From the NCBI GenBank assembly GCA_033980235.1, contig CM067072.1:17487047-17551046 (forward strand): DNA of 64,000 nt. Reading direction: 5' to 3'. Under the pieces are notes generated by a model, which ran no database searches, was not told the DNA's origin, and was given only the letters and a program-made list of their open reading frames with translations. A program made the translations under genes and the position numbers. Every line of letters starts with the position of its first letter. Within the stretch, counting starts at the first letter, position 1. Shown piece after piece: positions 11,714 through 22,600 of the stretch. The DNA is from Diadema setosum (taxonomy: Eukaryota > Echinodermata > Echinoidea > Diadematoida > Diadematidae).

Positions 11714-11740
<27 letters not shown>
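11714..11740. repeat. CA dinucleotide repeat
   Basis: Run of CA repeats following ACACTCACATACATA, likely in the DYNLT5 3' flank. Confidence 0.85.
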
Positions 11741-11741
<1 letters not shown>

Positions 11742-11911
11742 GGAATGAATCAAAATCACTCCTATTGTAAAATGCATGGGAAGGTAGTCACATTGCTTTG
11801 AACCTTCACTTGTTTCATTGATTATACCTGACTGCTTATCCATGGGCATGTATGCAGAACAAGAATGCATGTTATTCAAATTCATGATTTTCTTCCGTCG
11901 AGATGTTTTCA

Positions 11912-12050
11912 TTGCAACTGATTGACAAATTGCCCTACATCGACGTAAATGTATGTACGCCCATGATTTTTTATCATGGCTACTACTAAAACACTGATCA
12001 ATTCAGTGCTTATTTACGTCGATGTAGGGCAATTTGTCAATCAGTTGCAA
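11912..12050. mobile_element. 139-bp MITE with ~39-bp terminal inverted repeats
   Basis: The left arm starts TTGCAACTGATTGACAAATT and runs through CATCGACGTAAAT. The right arm is its near-perfect complement, starting ATTTACGTCGATG and ending CAATCAGTTGCAA. The centre is about 60 bp. No coding capacity, and no confident target-site duplication. Confidence 0.85.
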
Positions 12051-13546
12051 AGAATGCATGTCATGCATATATACGTAACAAAAAAGAAGAATGCTCTCAT
12101 TTTATTTTTCCTGCTGTTAGTACATCAACGAGCACTCTGAGAGAACAGCAATCGGTTCAGCACTATCCAAGTCGTGCAATGATTCAAGCGGAGATATTAG
12201 TTCATGTAGTTTGTGTGACAGATTGAAAAAACATAGTTTACACATTTTTCTGGAAGCAATTTTTTCTTTGATAAGAGGTTCATCATGCATCATAGAAAGT
12301 GAAGGTGTTGTATAGTTTAGCGCTCACCATTTGCCAAGCATTTACTATGCATATATATCAGGAATTGTAGACTTAATAGTCAACATTTACCACAAAAGAA
12401 CCAACCAGATAATCAGTTTGCTTGCAAGAGTACATTTTTAGCATTCTTCTCCCTAATTATTAAATTTTGTGTAAGGTCTTGGATAGCTACTGTGTATTCC
12501 ATAACTTGGTAATATTATGCAAACTTGGAAAATTATATACAGGATAGATTCACAGAACATAGTTTGATTTAAATTCAGGTATGCAGATTATATTTCTGTT
12601 TTAAGCACATTGTTGGTCAAAACTATGAACACATATGCAGAATCATCTTATCTAATATATAAGCAGATTTTATAATAGAAGAGAATGATTTACTCTCACA
12701 GATAAAGTGATAAGTATGCTTTTACATATCTTATTTATTTCTTCCTCTTTTTGTCATTATGATATATGTTGCATTTGAACACTACTGTAATCACTACAAG
12801 TCTTTGTACAAATTGCAGGGTATGTGTCATGATCATAGCTTGTAATACCTTCAGTATGATATGGTGCAAGTGGCTGTCAGATAATACTGGTATTTTGTAG
12901 GTGATTATAGTAATGCATTTCAATGCACTTTCAAGCATGAAAGAGAATCAACTCTAATCTTGAGTAGAGCAAACATCTTGGAACTTCTGCGCAAGCATAG
13001 ATAAAGTCAGCAACTCTTCTACAATTCTTTAGTAGTCACCTCACTCTTGTATAACTCACTGCTTGACTGAAATTCTTGTTGTACATAGTTTAAAGTTGAA
13101 TATTTGAATGGGGTCGGGCTCTTTGTGTATCGTGGCAAAGTGTATCATGGCAAGTTTTGATCCACATCATTGGCATCTTAGCATGTACTGTATGGAAGGA
13201 TAAGAAAGAGCAAACATGGGTATTGCATTATTCATAGTTCTCATTTTAAGGCTGATATTACATTGACCTTCACTCACTTCAAGTTATATAATCCAACTTG
13301 TTCATGATACAAGTGAAATTTACCAAATAAGTAAAAATAAACAGCCAGTTCATGTTACATTTCTTTTTATTTTATGATAAAATGTTTGTGTCTGTCGTCA
13401 ACCAGTGAGAAAGATGCAGTAATCATTGAAGACAAAGTTTTAAAAATGTAGCAAACATACTGCTGTTATATGGAATATTTTGCAGTGCAGAAAATTTGTT
13501 GAATATGCAGTCTATTGAACTAGTGAATGCATAAGAACATAGACAT
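12051..13546. other. Intergenic DNA, nothing recognised
   Basis: AT-rich, without ORFs resembling proteins, repeats with clear ends or RNA genes. Confidence 0.4.
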
Positions 13547-13642
13547 ATATCGTCGGTTGAGAATAAGAAGGGCGTTAAGTTGTCACTAAACCCATAGTGT
13601 TCGAGACAACTTAACGCCCTTCTCATTCTCAACAGACGATAT
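13547..13642. mobile_element. 96-bp hairpin element
   Basis: Starts ATATCGTCGGTTGAGAATAA and ends ATTCTCAACAGACGATAT. The inner stem GAAGGGCGTTAAGTTGTC pairs with GACAACTTAACGCCCTTC around a loop of about 20 nt. It is most simply a tiny MITE; a transcribed RNA hairpin is possible but unsupported. Confidence 0.75.
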
Positions 13643-14190
13643 TTGGATATCATAGCGTGTGCGCAGGAATTTTATCAGTGAATTCAGAAACAAGTGCATT
13701 TCACTGGTACTGGATGATTCATCATGACAAATTTTCCTTGTGAACAGTATGTCTGCCCAACTAATATATAGTGAAAACATGGTAATATAGCCTATAAGAT
13801 GTACCAAATATATTAAGAGATACATTGTATGCAGATTTTATGGTATGAAGAAGTATAACTTTTGTGTGAAGTGATTGTTGAAGACGGTCATATCTTTTTT
13901 GGCTGTCATCAAAAAGGGTCTTGTACAACCCAGAAATTGTAGCATTCACATAAATTAATGCTCTGTTTTTTTCTTTTTTCCTTTTTTTTGGGGGTGGGAG
14001 GGGGGGTGGGGGTGTTTATGTTTATCTATATATACTTGTATGCATTGTTTCCTTTCTGTTGTACATATTTTGCTTTGAGTGGTGTGTGTACTGTAGGTAG
14101 GATATTGTTGTCTTTATATGACCAGCATTTTCACAGGACAAAAAAGTAATCTCTGTGGTTATGATTATCAAAATACTTGTGAGTAATATG

Positions 14191-14391
14191 TACTGTAAAA
14201 GTGGATATTTTCACATAAGTAATCTTTCGCGTTTAGCTGGGCGAGATGAATTTCTCATGTTTTCAATTCTGCAGAATCAAAACATTAATCACTGGAATAC
14301 ACATGTATGGCATGCAAAAATATTCGCTACTTTTATTTTCATGCTAGCTTCTGGTTTCACCAAATGTGCGAAAATGTCCGCTTTTTCAGTA
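14191..14391. mobile_element. Degenerate ACTGTAAAAGTGG MITE
   Basis: Starts TACTGTAAAAGTGGATATTT and ends with CGAAAATGTCCGCTTTTTCAGTA. It shares interior GGCATGCAAAAATATTCG with the better-preserved copy at 58552-58767. The TA at each tip suggests TA target duplication (Tc1/mariner type, inferred). A 160-residue ORF crossing it is spurious. Confidence 0.75.
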
Positions 14392-15417
14392 ATGTACAAT
14401 GTATCTAGCCATACAGTAGCTCCATGCCGACAAACTAAAAGAGAGATTGTAGCTTTTATATGGTATTCAATCATTTATAAAGCTTTAAGGAGTACAGAAG
14501 AAGAGAATTTAGAGTATACTTTGATATTTTTTTTTTCTTTTTGGTCAGAAATTTATATCCAATCAGAAAGATCTCTTTGTACATGCATACTTACAGATAC
14601 AGTATATTTTAAGGAAACACAGAAATTGTCCAGTTAATAATATTTTTATACTCCATAAACCGAACTTGTATGCATTCGATTTGTGATTCATGGATGATGT
14701 CCATTTTGCCAAGTCAAGAGCAGTATTCACGTCCTGGAACGGCAGATGCCTGACATGCAGGTATATGTTCTGTCCTGATGGTTTCACAAAAGCAAATGAC
14801 AGCAAATGTTTCCAGCTTTCATAATGGGTATTTAAATTCTCAGTGGTACCTCACCCATGTAAGAAAGTTTTTCTCCCAGACTGTGATTAATGCAGCTTAT
14901 TTAAATATCAAAGGATGTTGACAGTAGTGTATAGCATCTTTTATGTGTGCTGTGTGTTTGATCATGAAATAAGGTATTAATTGTTTGTTTGGGGTTTTTT
15001 TTTCCATTTTGAGTAGAGTCCATGAAAGTCCATCACATGCAATTAATAGATTCAAGAGATATTGATATTCAGTCATGGGTGTTAAGACTCACTGTTAAAC
15101 TTTCATCTCTTCTGTGTTATTAGCATCAGTGATTGTAATAATGTTTTTATCTCATCATGGAGCATTCTTTTTTTTTCTTTTTTTTTTTTAGTGTGTATTC
15201 AATGCACTTTAAAATTTGGTTAGAAAAGAAGTCAGTTTCAATGCTTTGATTTCTGTGAATTGATGACAATAGAAACCAAATTGTCCTGGCAGATGATCAC
15301 TTGCAATGAGGCTCTATGTGCACATCAGGTATTTTGTATGCATGTAGAAATCATCCAGTCCACTCTATGCTTAGTATGGTGTAGAGTCAAGCTCACTCTG
15401 GTTTCCTTGTTGATTTT
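14392..15417. other. Intergenic DNA, nothing recognised
   Basis: AT-rich with T-runs (15173-15190). No gene or bounded repeat was recognised. Confidence 0.4.
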
Positions 15418-16363
15418 TATGCCTCCGCCACGAAGTGTCGCCGGAGGCATTATGTTTTCGGGTTGTCCGTCCGTCCGTAATCAATTTTGTGGACAGCGTA
15501 TCTAAAAAACTGTTAAGGTATCCTAATGAAACTTGGCATGTATATGTATGAGTGGGTGAAGTTGTGCCTATCAACTTTTGGGCGCACCTGCTCAAGGTCA
15601 AAGGTCAAAAGGTCAAGGTCAAATGCTCAAAATTTCACTATTTCCCCTATATCTATGCAATGTCTGAAGGTATTTTCTTGAAATTTGGTGTATACATGAA
15701 CTACCAAATAAAGATTCCCCAGAGAGAGCTTTGGGTCATGAGGTCAAAGGTCAAGTGAAAATGTTAAAATTTCACTTTTTTCTCCATATCTCACAAATAT
15801 TTCAAGGTATTTTAATGGAACTTAGTATATGCATGTACTGACTGGCAGTGATCATGTAGGGAATTTAGGGGTCAAAGGTCAAGGTCAACTCATCAAAATG
15901 TCATTATTTCTTTCTTATCTATGCAATGCCTGCAGGATTTTTTTTTCTTGAAACTTAGTGTATACATGTATTACCCAATACAGAGTCTCTTGGAAGTTTC
16001 TTGCCAAAAGGTTAAAGGTCAAAAAGGTCAAAAGTCAATTAAAAGTGCTAAATTCCCAGGGCAAAAATCCAATTGAATATTGACTTCTTCTTTAAATTAT
16101 AAAGGGTCAAAATTTGGGTACAAATCCTCAAATCCCCAAGTCCCCGAATACATGCACTCTTAGACAGTACAGCCATTCATCCACATAAACCTAGTTCAAG
16201 GAAAGTGAACACTCAATGCATTTATGACAAACTTGTCATTTTAATATTTTGCCAGTTATGTGAAACTGTCATCACACATTGTCAAGACATTGTGCTATAG
16301 ACTTATTTGGAGAACCATGCATGATGGCAGAGGCATACCAGTCGCCATGGCGACATTTCTAGT
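15418..16363 (+). mobile_element. Helentron-like non-autonomous element, family 1 copy 1
   Basis: The 5' end TATGCCTCCGCCACG folds with CGCCGGAGGCAT. Near the 3' end, GAGGCATA (16330-16337) is the inverse of the 5' tip. It is followed by a perfect palindrome GTCGCCATGGCGAC (16341-16354) and the terminus ATTTCTAGT. T residues flank both sides. This matches the subterminal-inverted-repeat plus 3'-hairpin plan of Helentron-derived elements. The interior has clustered AGGTCA motifs and no ORF. A second copy is at 42421. Confidence 0.7.
15595..15621 (+). promoter_or_regulatory. AGGTCA half-site array (DR1, DR2, DR0)
   Basis: Four AGGTCA half-sites at 15595, 15602, 15610 and 15616 give spacings of 1, 2 and 0. 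DR1 is the binding form for RXR heterodimers, HNF4 and COUP-TF. The motif is seen directly; any function is inference. Confidence 0.6.
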
Positions 16364-18219
16364 TCTGGATTTATCTCACTGTCTCCACATTCAACTCCTT
16401 TACAAATTGCACTGAAATTTCCTCTTGACATCTGTGTTTTTCCAAGCAACTCTGATAAGATGTGGATTTGTCTATACATACTATGCAACTATTGGTACTT
16501 GGTAAAGAGTAGACTAGAGACTCAAATATTTCATGTACAAGCTGTGAAATTTGATGTTTGTTTGTTTTTTTCAAAAGTGTGATATTGAGGTAAAGTGTAC
16601 TACTTTTTAAGTAATGAAGGCTTTCACATTGAATCTGATGTGGTTTGTGGCTGATATCAATCGATGCAGGGATGGAAGATAAAGTATAGGAAAATGTAAA
16701 ACTACTTTTGCACAATTCAAGCATAACATCCTTTGTGGCATTTCAAATCCACTAGCATGGGCACATCCTCCTGTACATATAGCAATTTACAGGGAGGAAT
16801 ATGTATGCAAATTTTATTGTAGTAATAATAATGTGTGTTCATATTGGAAGAAGTATGACATGTCAAGCTGCTTAATCATACAAATACAGTGAAGTAATTC
16901 TTTGCTAAGTCCTATATTTTGTGATAATTTCTGAAGGGGATGTAACATTGTTGATATCATGTAACAAAAGCAATATACATGTATCCCCTTACTTAGAACA
17001 AAAATGAGAGAACCATCCATATTGCAGTAAATGTTTTTGACACTTGCAGGACAAGAGGAACTTGGACTGCCTACTGAGCCACTCTAGTATGCTTGTTGGA
17101 AATTTATTGTCTGCATGTAATATTATGACCAAATAATTTGTTCATAATTACTGTAAAGAGCAATACTTTATCAATAAAATAACTCTAATCATGTTGAAGT
17201 ATATATTTCTGCATAACGATGTGAAAAAGACTTTGTTCCCACAAACCATTTACGCTGTAATAAATATGTCCGTCCACCTCTGCCTCTGTCTGCATCTGTG
17301 TATTTATTGCAATTAACAGTTTTTCAGTGATGGATCAGTTGGATCCAAAGTGTGTGCAGTAGTGAATTGAATAGCAAGTCCATCGATGTCTATTACATGT
17401 ACATATGACATTTTACAGTTATGAAACTCTTCAACAGCTTTTCTATAGAAAATCTAAAACATTTAACTTTCTACAAAGAGGTTTTTTATGATTCTTTTTT
17501 TTTCTATAAATCATCCATCATTTCTTCTACAGAATGACTTACTAAATTTTTGCAAAAGGCATGTGAAGAGAAAATGAAAATATGTCCATGTTTCTTTATT
17601 AAAATATTTGAGATTGAAGCTGCTGAAAAATAGAAAATAATCAAAATATATTTGATGATTTCAATAAGTTTTCAAAAACATTTGTTTTGTATCGGGTGCA
17701 GTATCATTGAAAAGATTTTATTTTTCTCCATTTGATGACTTTACATTACAAAAAATGAAAATATCGTTTATATGTTTTTCATTTAAACTCATCACTTATT
17801 GTAGAGTAATTTGAGGACATCTTTTAGAAGATTAGGTTGTAGTAAACGGCCAGGTGATGACGTATTACAACTGGTTGTGATTCTTAAAGTTACTGAACAA
17901 ACTCTTCTGTCCACTCTAAGCACTCGATTCAAATAGAAACAAAGATAAGATAGAAACAAAGAAAGAAAGTGCCTGATTCCTTCTTGTACACAAAAACAAT
18001 AACAGAGACATTTAACCTGTTCCAAACTGAATTCTGAATCCCCCATAGACTTAATACACAGACCAACAGGTTCCCATATGGAACAGGTTAATGGTATGAG
18101 ATTGGTTGTCTGATAAAAATGTATCATCTCAAAGTTTATTTCTGTTCAAGACTCCTGAGTGATGTTCACGATCATGCACTCTTCAGATTCAGGTCACAAG
18201 CTGTCGATGAATGCGTATG
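16364..18219. other. Intergenic DNA, nothing recognised
   Basis: AT-rich, with no recognised gene or bounded element. Short dyad: ACCTGTTCC near 18016 pairs with GGAACAGGTTAA near 18078. Confidence 0.4.
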
Positions 18220-18840
18220 ATTAAAGGGAACCAAAACCCAAAGAGCAATGTGGATTGAGTAAAAGCGGCAAAATTAGTAGAACACATCAGTGAAAGTTTG
18301 AGAAAAATCGAACAATCGATGCAAAAGTTATGATTTTTTTACAGTTTTGGTGTTGGAACTGCTGGATGAGGAGACTACTAGAGGTTATGATGTATGAGTG
18401 GACAACAATATAAAGAAAATATAAAGGGAATTCCACAAAAATGTAGTTTTCATGAAAATTACATATTCCATCAACTTGTCATATGTTCAGGGTAACAATT
18501 GAAGAGTTTGTTTGCAAAAACCGATAAGTCCTTTTTTGAAGATTTTGAATTACGGTCTCTGTCATAAAGTACAAAATAATACCTTTTAAATGATATATTG
18601 GTCACTACATATAAAGGTACATTTTTGAAGTTATGGTCGAAAGAAGCAAAAATTTTCTTATTATTCTCTTTATTTTTCTTGACCTTTAATCGCAAATATC
18701 TCCATTTGGCAAATATGGACTTATCGGTTTTTACAAACAAACCCTTCAATTATTCCCCTTACTTTCTGAAAGTGGTTAGTCAAGTGCTCTTTCATTATGC
18801 TAGAAAAAAAATTGTGGAATTTTGTCATATGGCAAATTCA
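18220..18840. mobile_element. Copy D of the AGGACAAG-like element, interrupted
   Basis: Begins TTAAAGGGAACCAAAACCC and carries the family blocks AGTAGAACACATCAGTG, AAGTTTGAGAAAAATCGAAC and GGATGAGGAGACTACTAG. The right end is indistinct. A second element is inserted within it at 18501-18747. Confidence 0.6.
18501..18747. mobile_element. 247-bp MITE nested in copy D
   Basis: The left tip GAAGAGTTTGTTTGCAAAAA (then CCGATAAGTCC) and the right tip GGACTTATCGGTTTTTACAA (then ACAAACCCTTC) are inverted. AATT flanks both sides (18497-18500 and 18748-18751), giving a 4-bp duplication. The host element resumes cleanly on either side. The overlapping ORFs on both strands arise from the palindrome. Confidence 0.8.
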
Positions 18841-19088
18841 TGATGCTTGAGAGTGTGTATGATTGGGGTTCAATCATATAGCTAGGTATCTTTAAAGAAA
18901 AGTTTAAAGGATAAACAGAAACAAAAAAGCCACAAGAGCTGAAAAATCAACATCTTAAGTGATTCCCACTTGTTTAGAAAAAAAAGAATGGCATTGATTT
19001 TATATTTTCTTGCAAGACTCGATGTAGTTTTCTTTTCAACTATTTAAAAATTGGCACCATAAGACTTATGAAAGACATCATAGTATAC

Positions 19089-19276
19089 ACTCTAAAAACG
19101 CAAATGTTGAATCAACATTTAAAAGGGCCGAGGAGTGATAGCATTTTTTGAAGTGTTGCATCCAACTTTTAAAATAACATTTTAAATGTTGAATCTAGCA
19201 GGAAAACCAACACTTTCAAAATGTTGTCACTCCTCGGCCCTTTTAAATGCTAATTCAACATTTGTGTTTTTAGAGT
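19089..19276. mobile_element. 188-bp MITE with ACTCTAAAAAC ends
   Basis: The left reads ACTCTAAAAACGCAAATGTT and the right ends with AACATTTGTGTTTTTAGAGT. Inner arms AAAAGGGCCGAGGAGTGA and TCACTCCTCGGCCCTTTT also pair. No ORF. Target-site duplication unclear. Confidence 0.8.
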
Positions 19277-20006
19277 TTATCTATACCTGATCTAAAGGGG
19301 AAAGTAATAAAGTACCATATCTGCATTATATTGTGTGGTCATATGGTTCTATTACGTTAATGCATCTTAACTAAGTTATGGGTAATTTAAACTTCAGCTA
19401 TATGAGACTCCTTAAGATGATTTCTTATCTTTTAGCAACTACATGTTATCGTACAACATTTTTCTCAAGTTTTTATTAATCTATTGAGTGTAATCATTTC
19501 TACAGACCAAATCTTTGTTGTTTTTGTTTGTGTTGTTTTTATTCTTTTTTAAAGGTAGGTTCTCTACTGCGACTCTTACTATAGGGGTCTGTCTTAATCT
19601 TAAATTTTAAATTCTTTCAATTTGCAATGCCACTGACTCTTCTGCCTGCATTTAGAAATATATATAATTTTGTTGTTCAACATTCTTTATTTTATCAATA
19701 AACAATGTAACATGAAAGGCTTAGCTAGGTTGTCACCTGGATTGAACAGGAGGCACAAGGCAAAGACAAAGGACAATACAGAAAAACATGTAAATACATC
19801 TTACATAGTAAAAAACACACTTGACAGGTACAGTTACATAATCACAAACAGATTACCGCAAAAAATACATTTATACACAAACAGATTGAAATGTTATGAA
19901 ATATTGGATTTCAAAACGTATACCTTTCTATCATAATAATACAATGTTATTTCATTCTATTTTTTCATCTCTTTACCTTTTACTCTATATAAATCATTCT
20001 CTTTAG
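19277..20006. other. Intergenic DNA, nothing recognised
   Basis: AT-rich. The 88-residue ORF at 19670-19936 has no recognisable domain. Confidence 0.4.
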
Positions 20007-20389
20007 AGGGACTGTACAGTACTGGTTGAGGTGGGGATTTATGTTTTGAACATTCCTAAGTGAGATAATGAAAAGCCTTTTATGAAATATGAAAGAGCAT
20101 GTAATTTTAAGAAGGATTAAACGTTTATTTGATGAAAATTGGATTTCAAATGGCTGAGATATCCCAAAAAGTGCTAATAATTAAAGGCGACATGCCACAA
20201 CTTTATTAGGATCTCTTTCTTTCACCTTGTTTTTGGATATCTCAGCCATTTCAAAACCGATTTTCATTGAATAAACTTTTGATACCCCTTAGAACTGCAT
20301 GCTCTTTGACATTTCATAGAGTGGTTTCTGAATATCTCGCAAAACGTTAAAAGCTCAATTCTCACCTCGACCAGAGCTGTACACACCCT
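20007..20389. mobile_element. Inverted-repeat element with AGGG tips and TTAA-like flanks
   Basis: The left AGGGACTGTACAGTACTGG and the right tip CCAGAGCTGTACACACCCT are imperfect inverses. Long inner arms include GGCTGAGATATCC paired with GGATATCTCAGCC. Flanks are TTAG on the left and TTAA on the right. Tips of AGGG next to TTAA are a Kolobok-type feature (inference). Confidence 0.65.
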
Positions 20390-20394
20390 TTAAC

Positions 20395-20460
20395 CTTTCT
20401 CTCCCTCCCTCTCTCTCTCCCTCCCTCTCCCTCTCTCTCTCTCTCTCTTTTCTCTCCCTA
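20395..20460. repeat. CT-rich microsatellite
   Basis: Pyrimidine tract of CTCC and CT repeats between the preceding MITE and the LINE ORF1 leader. It could mark the 5' junction of the LINE. Confidence 0.85.
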
Positions 20461-20620
20461 CCTTCCCCTCCTATCTTTCGTATACCTTTCTTTTACTCCA
20501 TTACCCATTAATTCATTGTGACGTTGAATGGCGGAGTGAACGGACGTAGTTCTGGCGTGCTCTCGACTTTTACTTCCCCGGAAATCATATACACCTTACT
20601 TTTTCACATCTCTACCGAGA

Positions 20621-21649
20621 ATGTTATCTGAACGTGACAAGGAAAAAAGAGACTTCAATCTTCGAAAACAAACTGGAAATAAATCACGTTCAAAAACCAA
20701 GCCAAATGAAATCGAAACTGAAGGAAGTGCGACTGGGGCGTCTTCTCGTGATGAATCGCCAGATCCCTCCGTGCGGCCCAAGGAACCCAGCATTCCTAGC
20801 GGCTCCGCCCAGCAGGCTGCGCAGGACCAGAGCGAACCGTCCATACGGGAGCTTATGTCCATGATGACTGATCTGAAAGAAACTATCACAACAAAAATGG
20901 ACACTGTCCTTTCGGAAGTGGTTTCCTTCAAGAGAGACCTAGCCGAAGTCAAAAAGAACATTGCAGAAATGGAGCACAGCGTAGCTGACACCTCGGACAG
21001 GATCGCCGAAGTTGAAGATAGTAAGTTGCCCAACCTGAGAAAAGAAATAGACAAAGTACGATATGATATGGAAGAGAAAATGCTGCTCTACGAGATTCAC
21101 AACCGGAAACTAAATCTACTCATATACGGCGTCACCCCACAAAGCAACGAAAATGTCTACGAAGAAGTCTACACTGTCCTCGCAAACCTCCTTGGGGTTT
21201 CCCGGGACCAGGCGGAGAAAATACCTCTTACCAACGCTTACCGAGTGCCTCGTGCGAGGAATCCCAGGGAAAACCAGAGTGACCGAGCGAACAACCCCCC
21301 GGACCCCATCATTGTCCGATTCAGCCGTATGGTGGACCGCGATAGAGTCCTCCGAGCTTTCGAGAGGCCGGTACAGCGCGAGGACCCGCCGAGAGCTGCC
21401 GCACCCAGAGCTGCTGCACCTGGCGCCACCAAAGTCTCCAACGAACGGATCACGATCCGTTCTGATCTACCCCCAAGTATGAAGCGAGAAAGAGGAAGGC
21501 TCGCAGCCATCGCGTACAAACTTCGACAGCAGCAGAAAGTCTCCACCAGAATCATCATTAACAAAACCAAGGTCATCCTGCAAACTAGGAAAAAGCAAGA
21601 CGAGGGACGTCCAGATCCTTGGTCGACCTACAGTGAGTCAGGAAAGTAA
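20621..21649 (+). CDS. Non-LTR retrotransposon ORF1 protein (L1-type architecture)
   Basis: An uninterrupted 342-residue ORF. Residues ~1-65 are basic and serine/proline rich; ~70-160 form a heptad-patterned coiled coil (ELMSMMTDLKETITTKM through RKEIDKVRYDMEEK). An RRM-like segment starts at NRKLNLLIYGV (~165) and holds NAYRVPRA and DPIIVRFSRMVDRDRVLRAF. The C-terminal part (~275-342), with SERITIRSDLPPSMKRER-like sequence and KTKVILQTRKK, resembles the L1 ORF1 C-terminal domain. ORF1 proteins of this type trimerise and bind element RNA as chaperones. Codons are more G+C-rich than the surroundings. No stop or frameshift is seen, so the copy is young. Whether it belongs to the same element as the ORF2 4.7 kb downstream is uncertain. 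Alternative: a captured or orphan ORF1. Confidence 0.8.
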   Translation: MLSERDKEKRDFNLRKQTGNKSRSKTKPNEIETEGSATGASSRDESPDPSVRPKEPSIPSGSAQQAAQDQSEPSIRELMSMMTDLKETITTKMDTVLSEVVSFKRDLAEVKKNIAEMEHSVADTSDRIAEVEDSKLPNLRKEIDKVRYDMEEKMLLYEIHNRKLNLLIYGVTPQSNENVYEEVYTVLANLLGVSRDQAEKIPLTNAYRVPRARNPRENQSDRANNPPDPIIVRFSRMVDRDRVLRAFERPVQREDPPRAAAPRAAAPGATKVSNERITIRSDLPPSMKRERGRLAAIAYKLRQQQKVSTRIIINKTKVILQTRKKQDEGRPDPWSTYSESGK

Positions 21650-22600
21650 AAAGAAAATGCATTAATATTGCAAGGGAAAAGAACAGGTTAGCACTTTTGC
21701 ATCTATTGTCAATGTCCAGCTCTCGTCTTCTTTTACTATGTTTATAGATACAACTCTGTTGTCTTGTATCACGAATTGAATCTGTAGATTATAATAACTT
21801 TGAATTTGTTTATCAAGGGACAAAAAAAAAAAAAAAAAACGTTCCTGGCATTAATAGCAAACAATTAGATGTAATTGTAGAGATTGATGAATTGTTCTCT
21901 GCAAGTATGTATGCTAACTTACAACTACCATTTTTTTTTTTCTTTTCTGACAAAAAAAAAAAAAAAAATCGAATCCCTCGTTTCTCCGAAACTGTGCATG
22001 ACAAGGGTTAATTGCACAGTAAATTATCATTACGTTCATAAATGATATTACTCTAATAAATGTATATTGGAATAGAACAGTCATTAAGTGTTCTGATATA
22101 AAGCTGAGTATCATTTTGCTATTTTTGCTCATTGACTGTATCGATGTATACATTGGCCAAAAAAAAGAAAACAACAACAAAACAAAACAAAAAAAAAACA
22201 TTTCCATGAAGCGGAGTATCATTTTGCCTTTCTGCTCATAGACTTTACTGATTCATACTCCGGCCAACTAAAAAAAAAAAAAAAAGTGCCGCATATCAGT
22301 CGGTTATATTAAACGACTTTCCCTTTATCAGATCATTCAATCTGCAGCTTATTACAGGGGTCATATAAATCTACATTTCTACAGCGTTGTTATTGCCCTA
22401 AAACATGGCAAAGTCCTACACTCAATGATTTGCTATCAATTCACTCCTCAGTCCATACCCCTATACAACCCTTCGATTTTCTCCCGATTTTATTTGCAGA
22501 AATACTTTTCTGTCAACACCATCAATATTATGTTCGTATGGACCACATCACTCCGCTAATAGCTACGAGCCTTTCCTTATTTTTTCAATGCTGAGTGTGG
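21650..22600. other. Spacer after ORF1, A-tracts and short duplication
   Basis: Holds A-runs at 21822-21839, 21952-21968 and 22270-22285. It also has a local duplication of about 106 bp containing GTATCATTTTGC and CTGCTCATAGACT-type sequence (near 22108 and 22216). No coding sequence was recognised. Confidence 0.5.

Noticed and set aside
14155..14637. 160-codon ORF
   Set aside because: Crosses a degenerate MITE (14191-14391) and has no recognisable domain or conserved exon boundary.
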